DNA of 64,000 nt. Origin: Geothrix sp. 21YS21S-2. Lineage in GTDB: Bacteria > Acidobacteriota > Holophagae > Holophagales > Holophagaceae. The notes under the pieces are model-generated. The model saw only the letters and a list, made by a program, of their open reading frames with translations. It was not told the DNA's origin and made no database searches. The position numbers were made by a program, and so were the translations under genes. The stretch spans positions 1,088,001 through 1,152,000 of the forward strand of contig NZ_CP132910.1 in assembly GCF_030846775.1 (NCBI RefSeq). The letters are read 5' to 3'. This document shows, piece by piece, positions 23,226-31,431 of the stretch (its first letter is position 1; every line of letters starts with the position of its first letter).

Positions 23226-25814
23226 TCAGGCCAGGTCCCGCGCCTTGGCCTGGAACTGGGGCATGGTGTAGGGCTTGGGCAGGACCGCCACGTCCGGCAT
23301 CCCCGCCAGCAGCGCCGCGGTGGCGTCGTCCAGATAGCCGGTGGCCAGGATGGCGGGAAGCGCCGGCCGGAACGCGCGGATGTTGACGAGCGTCTCCACG
23401 CCCCCCATCACCGGCATGTTGAGGTCCAGCAGCACGAGGTCCACCTCGAGTCCCCCCGCCAGCCGCGCCAGGGCCTGGGCGCCGCCGCCGGCGACCTCCA
23501 CATGGTGCCCGAGCTGGACGAGCATGGCGGGGACCGAGTCGCGGATCAGCGCGTCGTCGTCCACCAGGAGGACCCGCAGAGGCCTGCAAGGGGCCTCGGG
23601 ACCGCACGGGGGCGCCTCCCCGGGGGCCTCCAGCGGGGCCGCCGGGAGGTGGATCAGGATGGTGGTCCCCTGCCCCACGCGGCTCTGGATTTGCACGGTG
23701 CCGCCGTGGGCCTTGACGGTGTTGAAGACCATGGACAGGCCCAGCCCCGTCCCCTTCCCGAAGGGCTTGGTGGTGAAGAAGGGCTCCATGGCCCGGCGCA
23801 GCACCTCCGGCGGCATGCCTTCGCCGGAATCGGCCACCTCCAGCTGGGCTCCGCCGTCGGCGGCGCGGCGGGTGCGCAGGAGGAGCGTCCCGCCTCCGGG
23901 CATGGCGTCCCCGGCGTTCACGCAGAGGTTCAGGATGGCGCTGCCCAGGGTGCCGGATTCCCCCCGCACGGGCGGGAGCGTGGCGTCCAGGTCCTCCATG
24001 ACCTGCACCTTCTGGAACAGCGTCCGGCGGAGCATCGCGGCCTGCTCCCTCACCAGATCGTTCAGGTCCAGGATCCGGGCTTCGCGGAGCCCTTTGCGGG
24101 CGAAGTTCGTGAGCGCCTGGACCAGGCTCCGGCCGCGGTCGCTCGCGCGGTCGATGGTGCCCAGGGGGCCCGCCAGGTCCGCGTTCTCGCGGTGCACGAA
24201 CAGGAGGGTCTGGGCCACGGCCTGGATGGAGGCCAGGACATTGTTCATGTCGTGGGCGATGCCGCTGGCGAGGCTCCCCAGGCTCTCCAGGCGCTGGGTG
24301 TGCTCCAGCTCCTCCTGCATCTGGCGGTGCGCGGTGATGTCCAGGAGCGTGCCGAGCAGGCGCGATGCGCGTCCGCCCGCGCCCTTTTCCGCCCTGGCGC
24401 GGCTGTGCAGCCAGCGGACCTCGCCGTCCGGCCGGCGGATGGGATAGTCCATCTCCAGGGGCTCGAAGGTGGCCACGGCATGGCTGACCCCCGCGGCCAC
24501 CGCGCTCCGGTGGCTGGGCTCCACCAGCTCCAGCCACGTGCGGAAATCCTTCTGCCCCTCATCCTGGCCCAGGATGCGCGAAAGGGTGGGGCTGACCCGG
24601 ATCACCCCGGTGGCGAGGTCGTAGTCGTAGGTGCCCACCAGGGCCGCCTCCTGGGCCTCCCGCATGAGCCGCTCGCTTTCGGCGAGGGCGCGTTCGGCCC
24701 GGGCCCGGTTCCGGTTGACCACGAGCAGGGCCGCGATCAGGGCCGTGAGGATGGCGAAGAGGATCCCGGCGACGATGACGTAGGGCCGGAAAAGGCCCCA
24801 CAGGGTCGGTGGCCGGTTCACGAGGATGGAATCCGGCGGCAGGCTCGACAGGTCGCACCCCCAGCGCCTGAGCTGGTTCCAGTCGAACATGGGCCGCACG
24901 AAGGCGCCGGGGGACAGGGGCGGCAGGGGCCGCCCCTGCTGGATCTCCACCACGGCCTGCCCCAGGAGGGCTCCGGCGGTCTCCGGGTCCACCATCTCCC
25001 CGCCCACCACGCCTTCGCCCAGGAAGCTGGAGAGGATGCTGAAGACCGGGGCATTGGCCCCCTTGGTCAGGGCCCGCACCACATCCGTGGGCACGAACAA
25101 TTCCCCCGTGACGTCCGACGTCACGATCGAGAAGAGGATCAGGGTGTCCGGCGCCAGGTGCCCGGCCTGCGCGAGGACGTCCTTCACGCTCCGGCCGCTG
25201 GTGTAGTCGAAGTCGATCCGCCCCTCCCACGCCGCGAACGCCTTGCGGGCCTGCGCCTCGACGCGCAGGTTCGACTCGGCGTTCCCCGAGACGAAGAGCA
25301 CGTGGCGGGTGCGCGGGAACAGCGCCAGGGCGCGCTCCAGGGTGCCCTTCACCTCGAAGCGCAGGGGCAGCTGGAACGTCTCCCGGCCCTCCACGCCCGC
25401 GCCCTCCTGGCCGAAGAGCGTCACCGCCGGGGTCCCCGGCGACAGGTCCCGGCCCTCGCGCCCGAGGAAGTCCCGGGCCGGGTCGAAGACCGTGATGATG
25501 AGGCCGAACTTCATCCCGGCGTATTTCTCCAGCAGGAGGTCCCGCAGGTGCGCGCGCTGGCCGGGGGCCCGGGGCGGGTTGATGTCGAGGTACTCGGGAT
25601 GGAAGGTGCCGTACTCCAGCCTCCTCGAGGCGATGACCTTCCCCATGCCCGCGTTGATCTTCCCCTGGGCCGGAAGGTTCTGGCTGAAGGAATACAGGAT
25701 CAGGACATCCTGGGGCGGAGCCGGAGAAGCAAACGAGCAGACGCACGCAAACCCGACGAGGATACAAACGAACCACCGGTGCATCCAGGCCCTCGATCCC
25801 CAACGGGCAATCAT
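23226..25814 (-). CDS. hybrid sensor histidine kinase with exported substrate-binding-like sensor, PAS and receiver
   Basis: An 862-residue membrane kinase. Order: signal/anchor segment (about 12-30), an exported domain resembling ABC sugar-type binding proteins (36-330, VLILYSFSQNLPAQGKINAG, FGLIITVFDPARDFL), a membrane helix (346-368), a PAS domain (390-495), the His-phosphorylation helix (LGSLASGIAHDMNNVLASI), HATPase ([38 protein letters not shown]) and a C-terminal receiver (VLLVDDDALI, LVLLDLNMPVMGG, LPKPYT). A periplasmic ligand would control phosphate flow to the receiver. A start 30 bases later, with GAGGG upstream, is equally possible. No separate output gene is adjacent; the lone receiver at 5.1 kb is a close relative. 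Confidence 0.93.
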   Translation of the reverse strand: MIARWGSRAWMHRWFVCILVGFACVCSFASPAPPQDVLILYSFSQNLPAQGKINAGMGKVIASRRLEYGTFHPEYLDINPPRAPGQRAHLRDLLLEKYAGMKFGLIITVFDPARDFLGREGRDLSPGTPAVTLFGQEGAGVEGRETFQLPLRFEVKGTLERALALFPRTRHVLFVSGNAESNLRVEAQARKAFAAWEGRIDFDYTSGRSVKDVLAQAGHLAPDTLILFSIVTSDVTGELFVPTDVVRALTKGANAPVFSILSSFLGEGVVGGEMVDPETAGALLGQAVVEIQQGRPLPPLSPGAFVRPMFDWNQLRRWGCDLSSLPPDSILVNRPPTLWGLFRPYVIVAGILFAILTALIAALLVVNRNRARAERALAESERLMREAQEAALVGTYDYDLATGVIRVSPTLSRILGQDEGQKDFRTWLELVEPSHRSAVAAGVSHAVATFEPLEMDYPIRRPDGEVRWLHSRARAEKGAGGRASRLLGTLLDITAHRQMQEELEHTQRLESLGSLASGIAHDMNNVLASIQAVAQTLLFVHRENADLAGPLGTIDRASDRGRSLVQALTNFARKGLREARILDLNDLVREQAAMLRRTLFQKVQVMEDLDATLPPVRGESGTLGSAILNLCVNAGDAMPGGGTLLLRTRRAADGGAQLEVADSGEGMPPEVLRRAMEPFFTTKPFGKGTGLGLSMVFNTVKAHGGTVQIQSRVGQGTTILIHLPAAPLEAPGEAPPCGPEAPCRPLRVLLVDDDALIRDSVPAMLVQLGHHVEVAGGGAQALARLAGGLEVDLVLLDLNMPVMGGVETLVNIRAFRPALPAILATGYLDDATAALLAGMPDVAVLPKPYTMPQFQAKARDLA

Positions 25815-25958
25815 GGTTGAGCGTCTCCCAAAATCCCTGCTGTCTCAATTTTTGATTCGGCAGCAAGGCGGATTTACTTCAATTTCGATTCGGTTTCCAG
25901 GATTCATGGGAAAATTATCGTCAACTCACTCCTTGAATCGCCGATAAGTAAGGTGAGA

Positions 25959-25975
25959 TCAGGCGAACCGCCTGA
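25959..25975. other. small perfect hairpin in a relatively AT-rich intergenic stretch
   Basis: TCAGGCG-AAC-CGCCTGA lies in the 247-base gap between the divergent kinase and phosphatase genes. It is followed by CCTTTCC rather than a T run, so a terminator is doubtful; it could be an operator. The rest of the gap (25815-25958) is noticeably richer in A and T than its surroundings and probably holds promoters for both genes, but I see no convincing -35/-10 pair. Confidence 0.45.
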
Positions 25976-26061
25976 CCTTTCCTGCGCAGTCAGTCCGAGG
26001 TCAGCTCCCGGGACCGGCATGGACTGGACAACCGAAGCCCCTCGGCTCCCCATAGGTGCAC

Positions 26062-26559
26062 ATGCTCCCCCTCGCACTCGCCCTCCTCCTCCAACCGGCC
26101 CTGGCGGCTCCCGAGCCCCCCCGCACCGTCCTGGTGGAGCTTCGCCCGGGCCTTTTCATCCTCAACGGCCCCCCCACGTCCGACCTCTACAAGCTGGTCA
26201 AGCAGCGCCACATCACGCACGTCATCGACTTCCGCAACGACGCCGAGCTGGGCCCCGAGGGGATCCTGGAGAACGAGCGCATCCAGGAACTGGGCTCGGT
26301 CTACATGCGCTATGCCCTTGCCGAGGCGCCGCCGGCCCCGGACTTCGTCTCCATCCGCGCCATCCTCCAGGGACTGCCCGCCGGTTCCCGCGTCCTCGTC
26401 CACTGCGCCACCGGCAACCGGGCCGCCGCGGCCATCTGCCCCTGGCTGGTGCTGGACCGCGGCATGACGGCACCCGAGGCCCTGCAGACATGCAGGCAGG
26501 CGGGCATGCGTATCACCCGCACGGATGAAGCCGTCCGGAAGTATCTCGGCACGATTTAG
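26062..26559 (+). CDS. exported cysteine phosphatase, DUF442/dual-specificity type
   Basis: A 165-residue protein with a signal peptide (MLPLALALLLQPALAAPE). The phosphatase loop is VHCATGNRAAAA, a H-C-x-x-G-N-R form of the CX5R motif found in the DUF442 (beta-lactamase-hydrolase-like phosphatase) family; the general-acid region is likely HVIDFRNDAELGPEG. It would remove phosphate from protein or small-molecule substrates, here outside the cytoplasm. The ATG at 26062 follows AGGTG by five bases. Its TAG stop consists of the TA target duplication plus the first base of the deleted IS copy, and reads TAG also without the insertion. Confidence 0.82.
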   Translation: MLPLALALLLQPALAAPEPPRTVLVELRPGLFILNGPPTSDLYKLVKQRHITHVIDFRNDAELGPEGILENERIQELGSVYMRYALAEAPPAPDFVSIRAILQGLPAGSRVLVHCATGNRAAAAICPWLVLDRGMTAPEALQTCRQAGMRITRTDEAVRKYLGTI

Positions 26560-26617
26560 TGTAGGCCGCCAGAAGAACAGGTAACACCTTGTCCCCCCCC
26601 TTCGCCTCGGGTCCAGT

Positions 26618-26842
26618 TCAGGGCTTGGTGTTGACGAGTCGCTTGATGCCCCCGTCCTTGAGGGGCCAGTTATGAAAATTGATCAGCAGGCCCACCTCGA
26701 AATTTGCAAAGTGGAGGCAGCTATTCAGTTGGGCGAAGTCGGCCTCCGAAAACTTCGCAATGGCCTTCGCCTCGACGACCACCTTGTGGTCCACCTCGAT
26801 ATCCATGATGTAGGCATTCTCGACGCACAATTCCTTGTAGGT
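26618..26842 (-). pseudogene. GxxExxY gene remnant (C-terminal 74 codons)
   Basis: Corresponds to the last 74 residues of the intact cargo gene, including the MDI...VVEAK core, with small changes such as V to E and D to E. The GLLENAY motif and the start are deleted. An open frame continues upstream into rearranged transposase sequence in another frame, which is not a real protein. Confidence 0.85.
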
Positions 26843-26979
26843 GCGGCGCCTCGGCGATGGGCTTTTCGACGGGTGCTTCGGCGCATGTAATCTTTGCGCC
26901 GACTGATGCTTGAGAAAGCCATCGCCGAGGCGCCGAGGAGGCCGAGGATACCGAGGAAAAGAAAAAGGCAGGTTCGCCG

Positions 26980-27254
26980 TCAACCCTTGGCAGAGGCCGT
27001 CCGAATGGCCGCGAGGGCCTGCCGTGCTCGTGTCACCTTGGCGAGGATATCGTTCGCGGACGCGGTCCAAACAAATGGTTTCGGAGCGGCATTGTGTCTC
27101 GCGATATAGGTGTGGATCGCTGCTTCGAGTTCCGGGACGGATCTGCCCGCAGGACGCTGCGCGCAGGCAAGGTCCGGCTCCGCGCCATTTCCTCAAGGCG
27201 TCTGAATTGCTCCACAGTTAGATCAACTCGCCCCACTCGCGCCAAAGTTCTCAC
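26980..27254 (-). pseudogene. IS630 transposase remnant, internal 826-bp deletion
   Basis: Keeps the first 36 codons (27146-27254, the same start and RTLA...VGRVDLTVEQFRRLEE sequence) and the last 55 (26980-27145). The deletion is not a multiple of three, so the halves are out of frame, and all three catalytic acids are gone. The junction falls at a shared G-CCCGC-like sequence. Confidence 0.9.
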
Positions 27255-27311
27255 CTGCCGCTTGGATGCGACGAGCTGTATTGGCGTTACAGGTATTTCT
27301 GGCGGCCTACA

Positions 27312-28448
27312 CTAGCGCAGGCCTTCCACGACCTGTCCGTCCGGTTGCTTTGCCCAATGGATGTCCAGCCATGAGGCCACGGTCGGGGCGATGTCCCAGA
27401 GGGGAACGGCAGGCAGTGCGGTCGTCCGGCTGGTGCCCAGGGCCACCAGCCAGGTGTTCATGAGCGGGGTCCCGGCATCGAACCCATGGGCGCCGACCCG
27501 GCCGATCTTCTCCTTCTCGCCCGCCAGCGGTGACGTGGCGGACGCGATCCAGGTTCCCGCCGGGCCCTCCACGATGAGATCGCCGATGCGCGGGTTGGCG
27601 GCCAGGTGGAACTCCGCCGGCAGGTCCGCGCGGCGCCAGGCCTTCAGGCCTGCCGCGGCCAGGGCCCGCATCGCCTCGTCCGACACCGGGGCCTTCAGGT
27701 AGGCGTAGGCGCTGCCTCCGTGGGCGATCACCGTGGCGGGCTGGCCCAGCAGGGGCCGGATGTCCATCCGCCGCCCCATGGCCGCCATGCCGTGGTCGGC
27801 CAGGAGGAGGATGCGCAGGCCCGGGTGGTCGGCCAGCATCCGCTCCACCCGCGGCGCGATCTCCGCGTCGATCGTCCCGAGCTTGCGCCGCACCTCCGGG
27901 CTCGCGGGCCCGTTGTAGTGGCCCTCGGCATCGGTGCCGGACAGGTAGGTCATGACCAGGAGGGCCCCGTCCTGGAGCGCCTTCTCCGTGAAGTCCAGGG
28001 CCGCGCTGTCGGGCACGCCGTCCCTGTAGGCCTCGAGTCGCCAGGGGGCGACGCCCTGCCAGGGGGCGTCGCCGCAGGGCCAGCCATAGACGGCCGTGCG
28101 AACGCCGCTGCGGGTGGCGGCCACCCACAGCGGCTCCCGCTGGAGGTACGTGGCGCGGGCGGAATGGCCGACCAGCCCCAGTTCGGGATCGATGAATCCG
28201 TTGGCCACGATGCCGTGGTGCTCCGGCCAGCAGCCCGTGGCCAGGGTGGCGTGGCCGTTGAAGGTGGTGGCCGGGAAGGGCGGGCGCCCTTCACCCCGCT
28301 GGCCTTTCTGGCTGAGCGCCCAGAAGCGGGGCATGGTTTCGGCCGTGAACTGGGTGGCCCCCAGCCCGTCGAAGCTCATGACCAGCACGGGGCCGGCCGC
28401 GGAAAGGCCCAGGCAGGCCGCGAGGAGGAGGAAGATGAGTATTTTCAT
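27312..28448 (-). CDS. exported alkaline-phosphatase-superfamily phosphodiesterase/nucleotide pyrophosphatase
   Basis: A 378-residue enzyme with a signal peptide (MKILIFLLLAACLGLSAAG). Metal and nucleophile motifs of the type I phosphodiesterase family: VMSFDGLG (first Asp), FPATTFNGHATLATG (Thr nucleophile), SGTDAEGH (Asp and His), LLADHGMA (Asp-His) and a late GAHGFD (His). It would hydrolyse phosphodiester or pyrophosphate bonds of nucleotides or lipids in the periplasm. The stop is formed by the last base of the deleted IS copy and the flanking TA (TAG); the empty site would read TAA, so the protein is unchanged. Confidence 0.9.
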   Translation of the reverse strand: MKILIFLLLAACLGLSAAGPVLVMSFDGLGATQFTAETMPRFWALSQKGQRGEGRPPFPATTFNGHATLATGCWPEHHGIVANGFIDPELGLVGHSARATYLQREPLWVAATRSGVRTAVYGWPCGDAPWQGVAPWRLEAYRDGVPDSAALDFTEKALQDGALLVMTYLSGTDAEGHYNGPASPEVRRKLGTIDAEIAPRVERMLADHPGLRILLLADHGMAAMGRRMDIRPLLGQPATVIAHGGSAYAYLKAPVSDEAMRALAAAGLKAWRRADLPAEFHLAANPRIGDLIVEGPAGTWIASATSPLAGEKEKIGRVGAHGFDAGTPLMNTWLVALGTSRTTALPAVPLWDIAPTVASWLDIHWAKQPDGQVVEGLR

Positions 28449-28478
28449 GATTACTAATATACCTCGTCCTCACGTCCG

Positions 28479-30305
28479 TCAGGCAGGCAGCTCGGTACCC
28501 AGGGCGCCCGCGCTCACCGTGCGGTTCCGTCCCTGTCCCTTGGCCTGGTAGAGGGCCTGGTCCGCCAGGGTGATGAGCGCCTCCTGGCTGCGCGTGTGCT
28601 CGGGGTAACTCGCCAGGCCGACGCTCATGGTGATGTGCCGCCCCGGGGGAAAGGCCCCTTCCGGCAGTTCGAGCGCCTGGACGATGATCCGCAGGCGCTC
28701 CGCCAGGGCCAGCGCGAACGCCGCCCCGGCGTGCGGGAGGAGGATGGCGAACTCCTCGCCCCCGTATCGGGCCACCACGTCGCCGCTGCGCACATGGGCC
28801 TGGAGGCACTGGGCGAACAGGCGCAGCACCTGGTCCCCGCCTTCGTGGCCGAACTCGTCGTTGAAGGCCTTGAAATGGTCGATGTCCATCATGAGCAGCG
28901 AGAACGGCAGTCCGTTCCGCTGGCACTGGTCGAAGGTCTTGGGCAGGAACTCGTCCAGGAACCGGCGATTGAACACGCCGGTGAGGCCGTCCCGCAGGGC
29001 CCGCTCCCGGGCCAGATCCAGGGCACGGATGCCCTGGAAGGCCGACGTGGCGGCCCCCACCAGGGCCGTGGCGATGCGGAGGCGCTCCGGGGTCCAGTGC
29101 CCCGGGTTCCTCGCCTGCAGGTTCACCAGGCCCAGGATCCGCCCCGAGGCCACCATGGGCAGGCAGGCGTAGGCCCCCCCCTGGGGGACGCCCAGGGGGC
29201 AGACGCAGGCCGTGGCGGCATCGCTCGCCAGGCTCACGGGGGTGGACTGCCGGAAGGCGCGGCAGTGGTCCGCCTCGGCGAGCACCGGGTGGCGGGCCGC
29301 CTCCTCCGCGGTCATGGCCGGGAGGGCCGGGACCAGGCCCTGGCCTTCGTCCGGATGCAGGAGGATGCGCTGGGCGCTGGACTGCACCTGGCGCGCCAGG
29401 GCCTGGTCGAGGGCCGCCAGCAGGTCGTCCTCCCGGGTCAGGCGCTGCACGAGTTCCTCGAAGGCCCGGGTGGCCAGGGCCTCGTCATGCTCCCGGCGCA
29501 GAAGGCTCTCCCGCTCCCGGTTCCGCACATCGAGCTCGAAGAGGGCCCTGCCCAGGATCTCTACCTCCTTGACCGGCTGATTTTCGCCGGGCTCCGAATA
29601 GCCGTCGCCGGCTCTCGCCTGCTCGGCCAGGTCGGCCAGGGGCACCGACACCCGCAGCAGGAGCCAGCGGGCAAAGAGCAGCGCGGTGATGAAGAGCCCG
29701 GTCTCCGTGGAGTAGCCCAGCCAGCGGGCGTAGGCCAGGGTGCCCTCGATGCCCTGGAACCGCTCCTCGTCCCTGGCGTCCAGGAGCCGGGTGAGCTGGG
29801 CGCTGGCCGCCTTCACGGCGCCGAAGGCGCGGTTCTCCTGGGTCAGGGCGCCCTGGAGGTCCTTCAGGGGGCCCTGGAGGCGCTGCCGGATGAGGGGGAC
29901 GGCCGCCTTGTCCTGCCACTGGGTGATGAGGAACGCCAGGCGGTCCATCTGCCCCCGGTCCGCGGGGCCCGCGTTCTCGGGCAGGTTCCCGCGCAGGGCC
30001 CGGAGGGGCTCTTCCGTATTCCGTCCCCGCGTGGCGTAGGCCTCCAGGTAGGCCTGGTCGCCGCTCCCCAGGAAGCTCCGCAGATCGGCCTCCTGCTCCA
30101 GGAGCACCACCAGGAGCTCCTGCTGGGCCCGGTACCGCACCAGCGACCGCCCCTGGGCATTCACCTCCTCCACCAGCTGGGGGTGGACGAAGTTCCGCAA
30201 CTCCAGGGAAACCAAGAGGAAGGCCAAGCCCAGGGAACCCAGGCCCAGGAACAGGTAGGTGCGAAGGGAACGGGTCCGTCGGGAAAACAGCAAAATCGGC
30301 TCCAA
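28479..30305 (-). CDS. membrane diguanylate cyclase (CHASE3-like, GAF, GGDEF)
   Basis: A 608-residue enzyme making cyclic di-GMP from GTP. Order: membrane helix (16-36), an exported helical CHASE3-like sensor (40-190), a second helix (about 195-215) with a HAMP-like linker, a GAF domain (285-425; CPLGVPQGGAYACLPMVASGRILGLVNL), and GGDEF (435-595) with DGLTGVFNRRFL, MDIDHFKAFND, active-site RYGGEEF and DQALYQAKGQGRN. The A-site is intact. An RxxD inhibitory site is not apparent in the expected place before GGEEF. It stands alone between convergently and divergently placed neighbours. Confidence 0.95.
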   Translation of the reverse strand: MEPILLFSRRTRSLRTYLFLGLGSLGLAFLLVSLELRNFVHPQLVEEVNAQGRSLVRYRAQQELLVVLLEQEADLRSFLGSGDQAYLEAYATRGRNTEEPLRALRGNLPENAGPADRGQMDRLAFLITQWQDKAAVPLIRQRLQGPLKDLQGALTQENRAFGAVKAASAQLTRLLDARDEERFQGIEGTLAYARWLGYSTETGLFITALLFARWLLLRVSVPLADLAEQARAGDGYSEPGENQPVKEVEILGRALFELDVRNRERESLLRREHDEALATRAFEELVQRLTREDDLLAALDQALARQVQSSAQRILLHPDEGQGLVPALPAMTAEEAARHPVLAEADHCRAFRQSTPVSLASDAATACVCPLGVPQGGAYACLPMVASGRILGLVNLQARNPGHWTPERLRIATALVGAATSAFQGIRALDLARERALRDGLTGVFNRRFLDEFLPKTFDQCQRNGLPFSLLMMDIDHFKAFNDEFGHEGGDQVLRLFAQCLQAHVRSGDVVARYGGEEFAILLPHAGAAFALALAERLRIIVQALELPEGAFPPGRHITMSVGLASYPEHTRSQEALITLADQALYQAKGQGRNRTVSAGALGTELPA

Positions 30306-30363
30306 GTGATGAAGCGTACTCGGTTGCCAATTTATCGGTGCGGACGGGCCCGATATTGAGAAT

Positions 30364-30969
30364 TCAGGCCGCCGGCCCGTCGCAACTCACCTGGAGATCC
30401 CGGATCAACCCGTCCCCCAGGTCATAGATCCAGCCGTGAAGGGTCACCTGGTGGCCCCGCTCCCAGGCGCCGAGCAGGACCGGCAGGCGGCGGAGGGTGG
30501 CCACCTGGGCGATGACATTGAGCTCGCAGAGCCGCCGCAGGCGCGCGGCGTCATCCGGCAGGGCGGCCAGGTCGGAGGCGTGGGCCCGCCTCAGGCGGCG
30601 CAGGTGCTGGATCCAGCCTTCCAGGGGCTCCCGGGCGGGGGGGCCGAAGGCGGCCTGGACGCCGCCGCAGCCGTAGTGGCCGGTGACCATGACGTGGGAG
30701 ACGCCCAGCTCCTCCACAGCGAACTGAAGCACCGCCTGGCAGTTGGGGTCCTCCGGCAGCACCAGGTTGGCGATGTTCCGGTGCACGAACAGCTCTCCGG
30801 GCGCCAGGCCGACGATCTCGTTGGCGGGCACCCGGCTGTCCGCGCACCCGATCCACAGGTGCTCGGGCGCGTGGAGCGCGCAGAGCCGGGAGAAGAAGGC
30901 CGGGTCCCGCGCCACCTGCTCGCGGGCCCACCTGCGGTTGTTCTCGAACAGGGCTGGAAGGAAGCGCAT
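30364..30969 (-). CDS. can: beta-class carbonic anhydrase, cytosolic
   Basis: A 201-residue enzyme like E. coli Can (220 residues). Zinc ligands Cys42 and Asp44 (GCADSRVPANEIV) and His98 and Cys101 (TGHYGCGG); VHRNIANLV between them is diagnostic. There is no signal peptide, so it supplies bicarbonate for carboxylations in the cytoplasm. It is quite different from the exported copy at 20.5 kb (237 residues). It reads leftward, ending 58 bases from the cyclase start on the same strand. Confidence 0.96.
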   Translation of the reverse strand: MRFLPALFENNRRWAREQVARDPAFFSRLCALHAPEHLWIGCADSRVPANEIVGLAPGELFVHRNIANLVLPEDPNCQAVLQFAVEELGVSHVMVTGHYGCGGVQAAFGPPAREPLEGWIQHLRRLRRAHASDLAALPDDAARLRRLCELNVIAQVATLRRLPVLLGAWERGHQVTLHGWIYDLGDGLIRDLQVSCDGPAA

Positions 30970-31019
30970 GGACGGTCCTCGACCTCACGGTAGGCCAGGT
31001 GGAGGTCCCGGGGCAAGCT

Positions 31020-31208
31020 TCAGTTGTCGCCCGCCCGTACAGGAACCCGGCCGCCCGAGATCACGTTCAGGAGGCGCCCCAGCGGAAGCAGCGTAAGTCC
31101 ATAAACGAAGCGGTACATGGGGCTGCGCTGGCGGCGGTCGAACAGGGTCTTGCGGCGTTCGGGGGCGCTGCCGCCGATGCGGGGGGTATGCCTGTGGCGA
31201 CGGCTCAT
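31020..31208 (-). CDS. small basic protein, unknown
   Basis: A 62-residue protein rich in Arg at the start (SRRHRHTPRIGG, RRKTLFDRRQRS), then a hydrophobic stretch (MYRFVYGLTLLPLGRLLNVISG) that could be one short membrane helix. A GGAG lies six bases before the ATG. No family is recognised. It points in the same direction as the carbonic anhydrase, 51 bases before it. Confidence 0.5.
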   Translation of the reverse strand: MSRRHRHTPRIGGSAPERRKTLFDRRQRSPMYRFVYGLTLLPLGRLLNVISGGRVPVRAGDN

Positions 31209-31431
31209 TGGAACTCCAGTAGGCGAACGGATGGAAAGAAGCTTAACGGAAGGTACCCGGGCCGGGCCACGGATTATTCACGGCGCGCCGGCGTTCATGA
31301 CCTTTCCGGTTGTACACTTGCTGAAATTCCAAGCCTGACAGCCGCACAGACAATCGTTATGCTGGGTGCAGGGCCCGACGATCTGTCCGATGACGAACCG
31401 GTGGCCCTCGCTCACCAAATGGATATCGACC

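Larger units (their letters stand above)
26559..27312 (-). mobile_element. non-autonomous deletion derivative of the IS630-type element
   Basis: A 754-bp copy with both terminal inverted repeats and TA on either side (26557-26558, 27313-27314). Compared with the intact copy it lacks 278 bases (equivalent of 18900-19177, most of the GxxExxY 5' half and part of the left repeat arm), 826 bases (19480-20305, the transposase middle) and one C in a C-run; 1859-278-826-1 gives exactly 754. Only about ten base differences are seen elsewhere, so divergence is recent. It could still be mobilised in trans by the intact transposase. It sits between convergent genes, in their stop codons. Confidence 0.94.

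Noticed and set aside
22584-25820. 1078-codon open frame on the plus strand
   Set aside because: It mirrors PaiB and the hybrid kinase, whose motifs are clear on the other strand.
26618-27196. 192-codon open frame inside the deleted IS copy
   Set aside because: It joins out-of-frame transposase sequence to the GxxExxY tail across deletion junctions; not an evolved gene.
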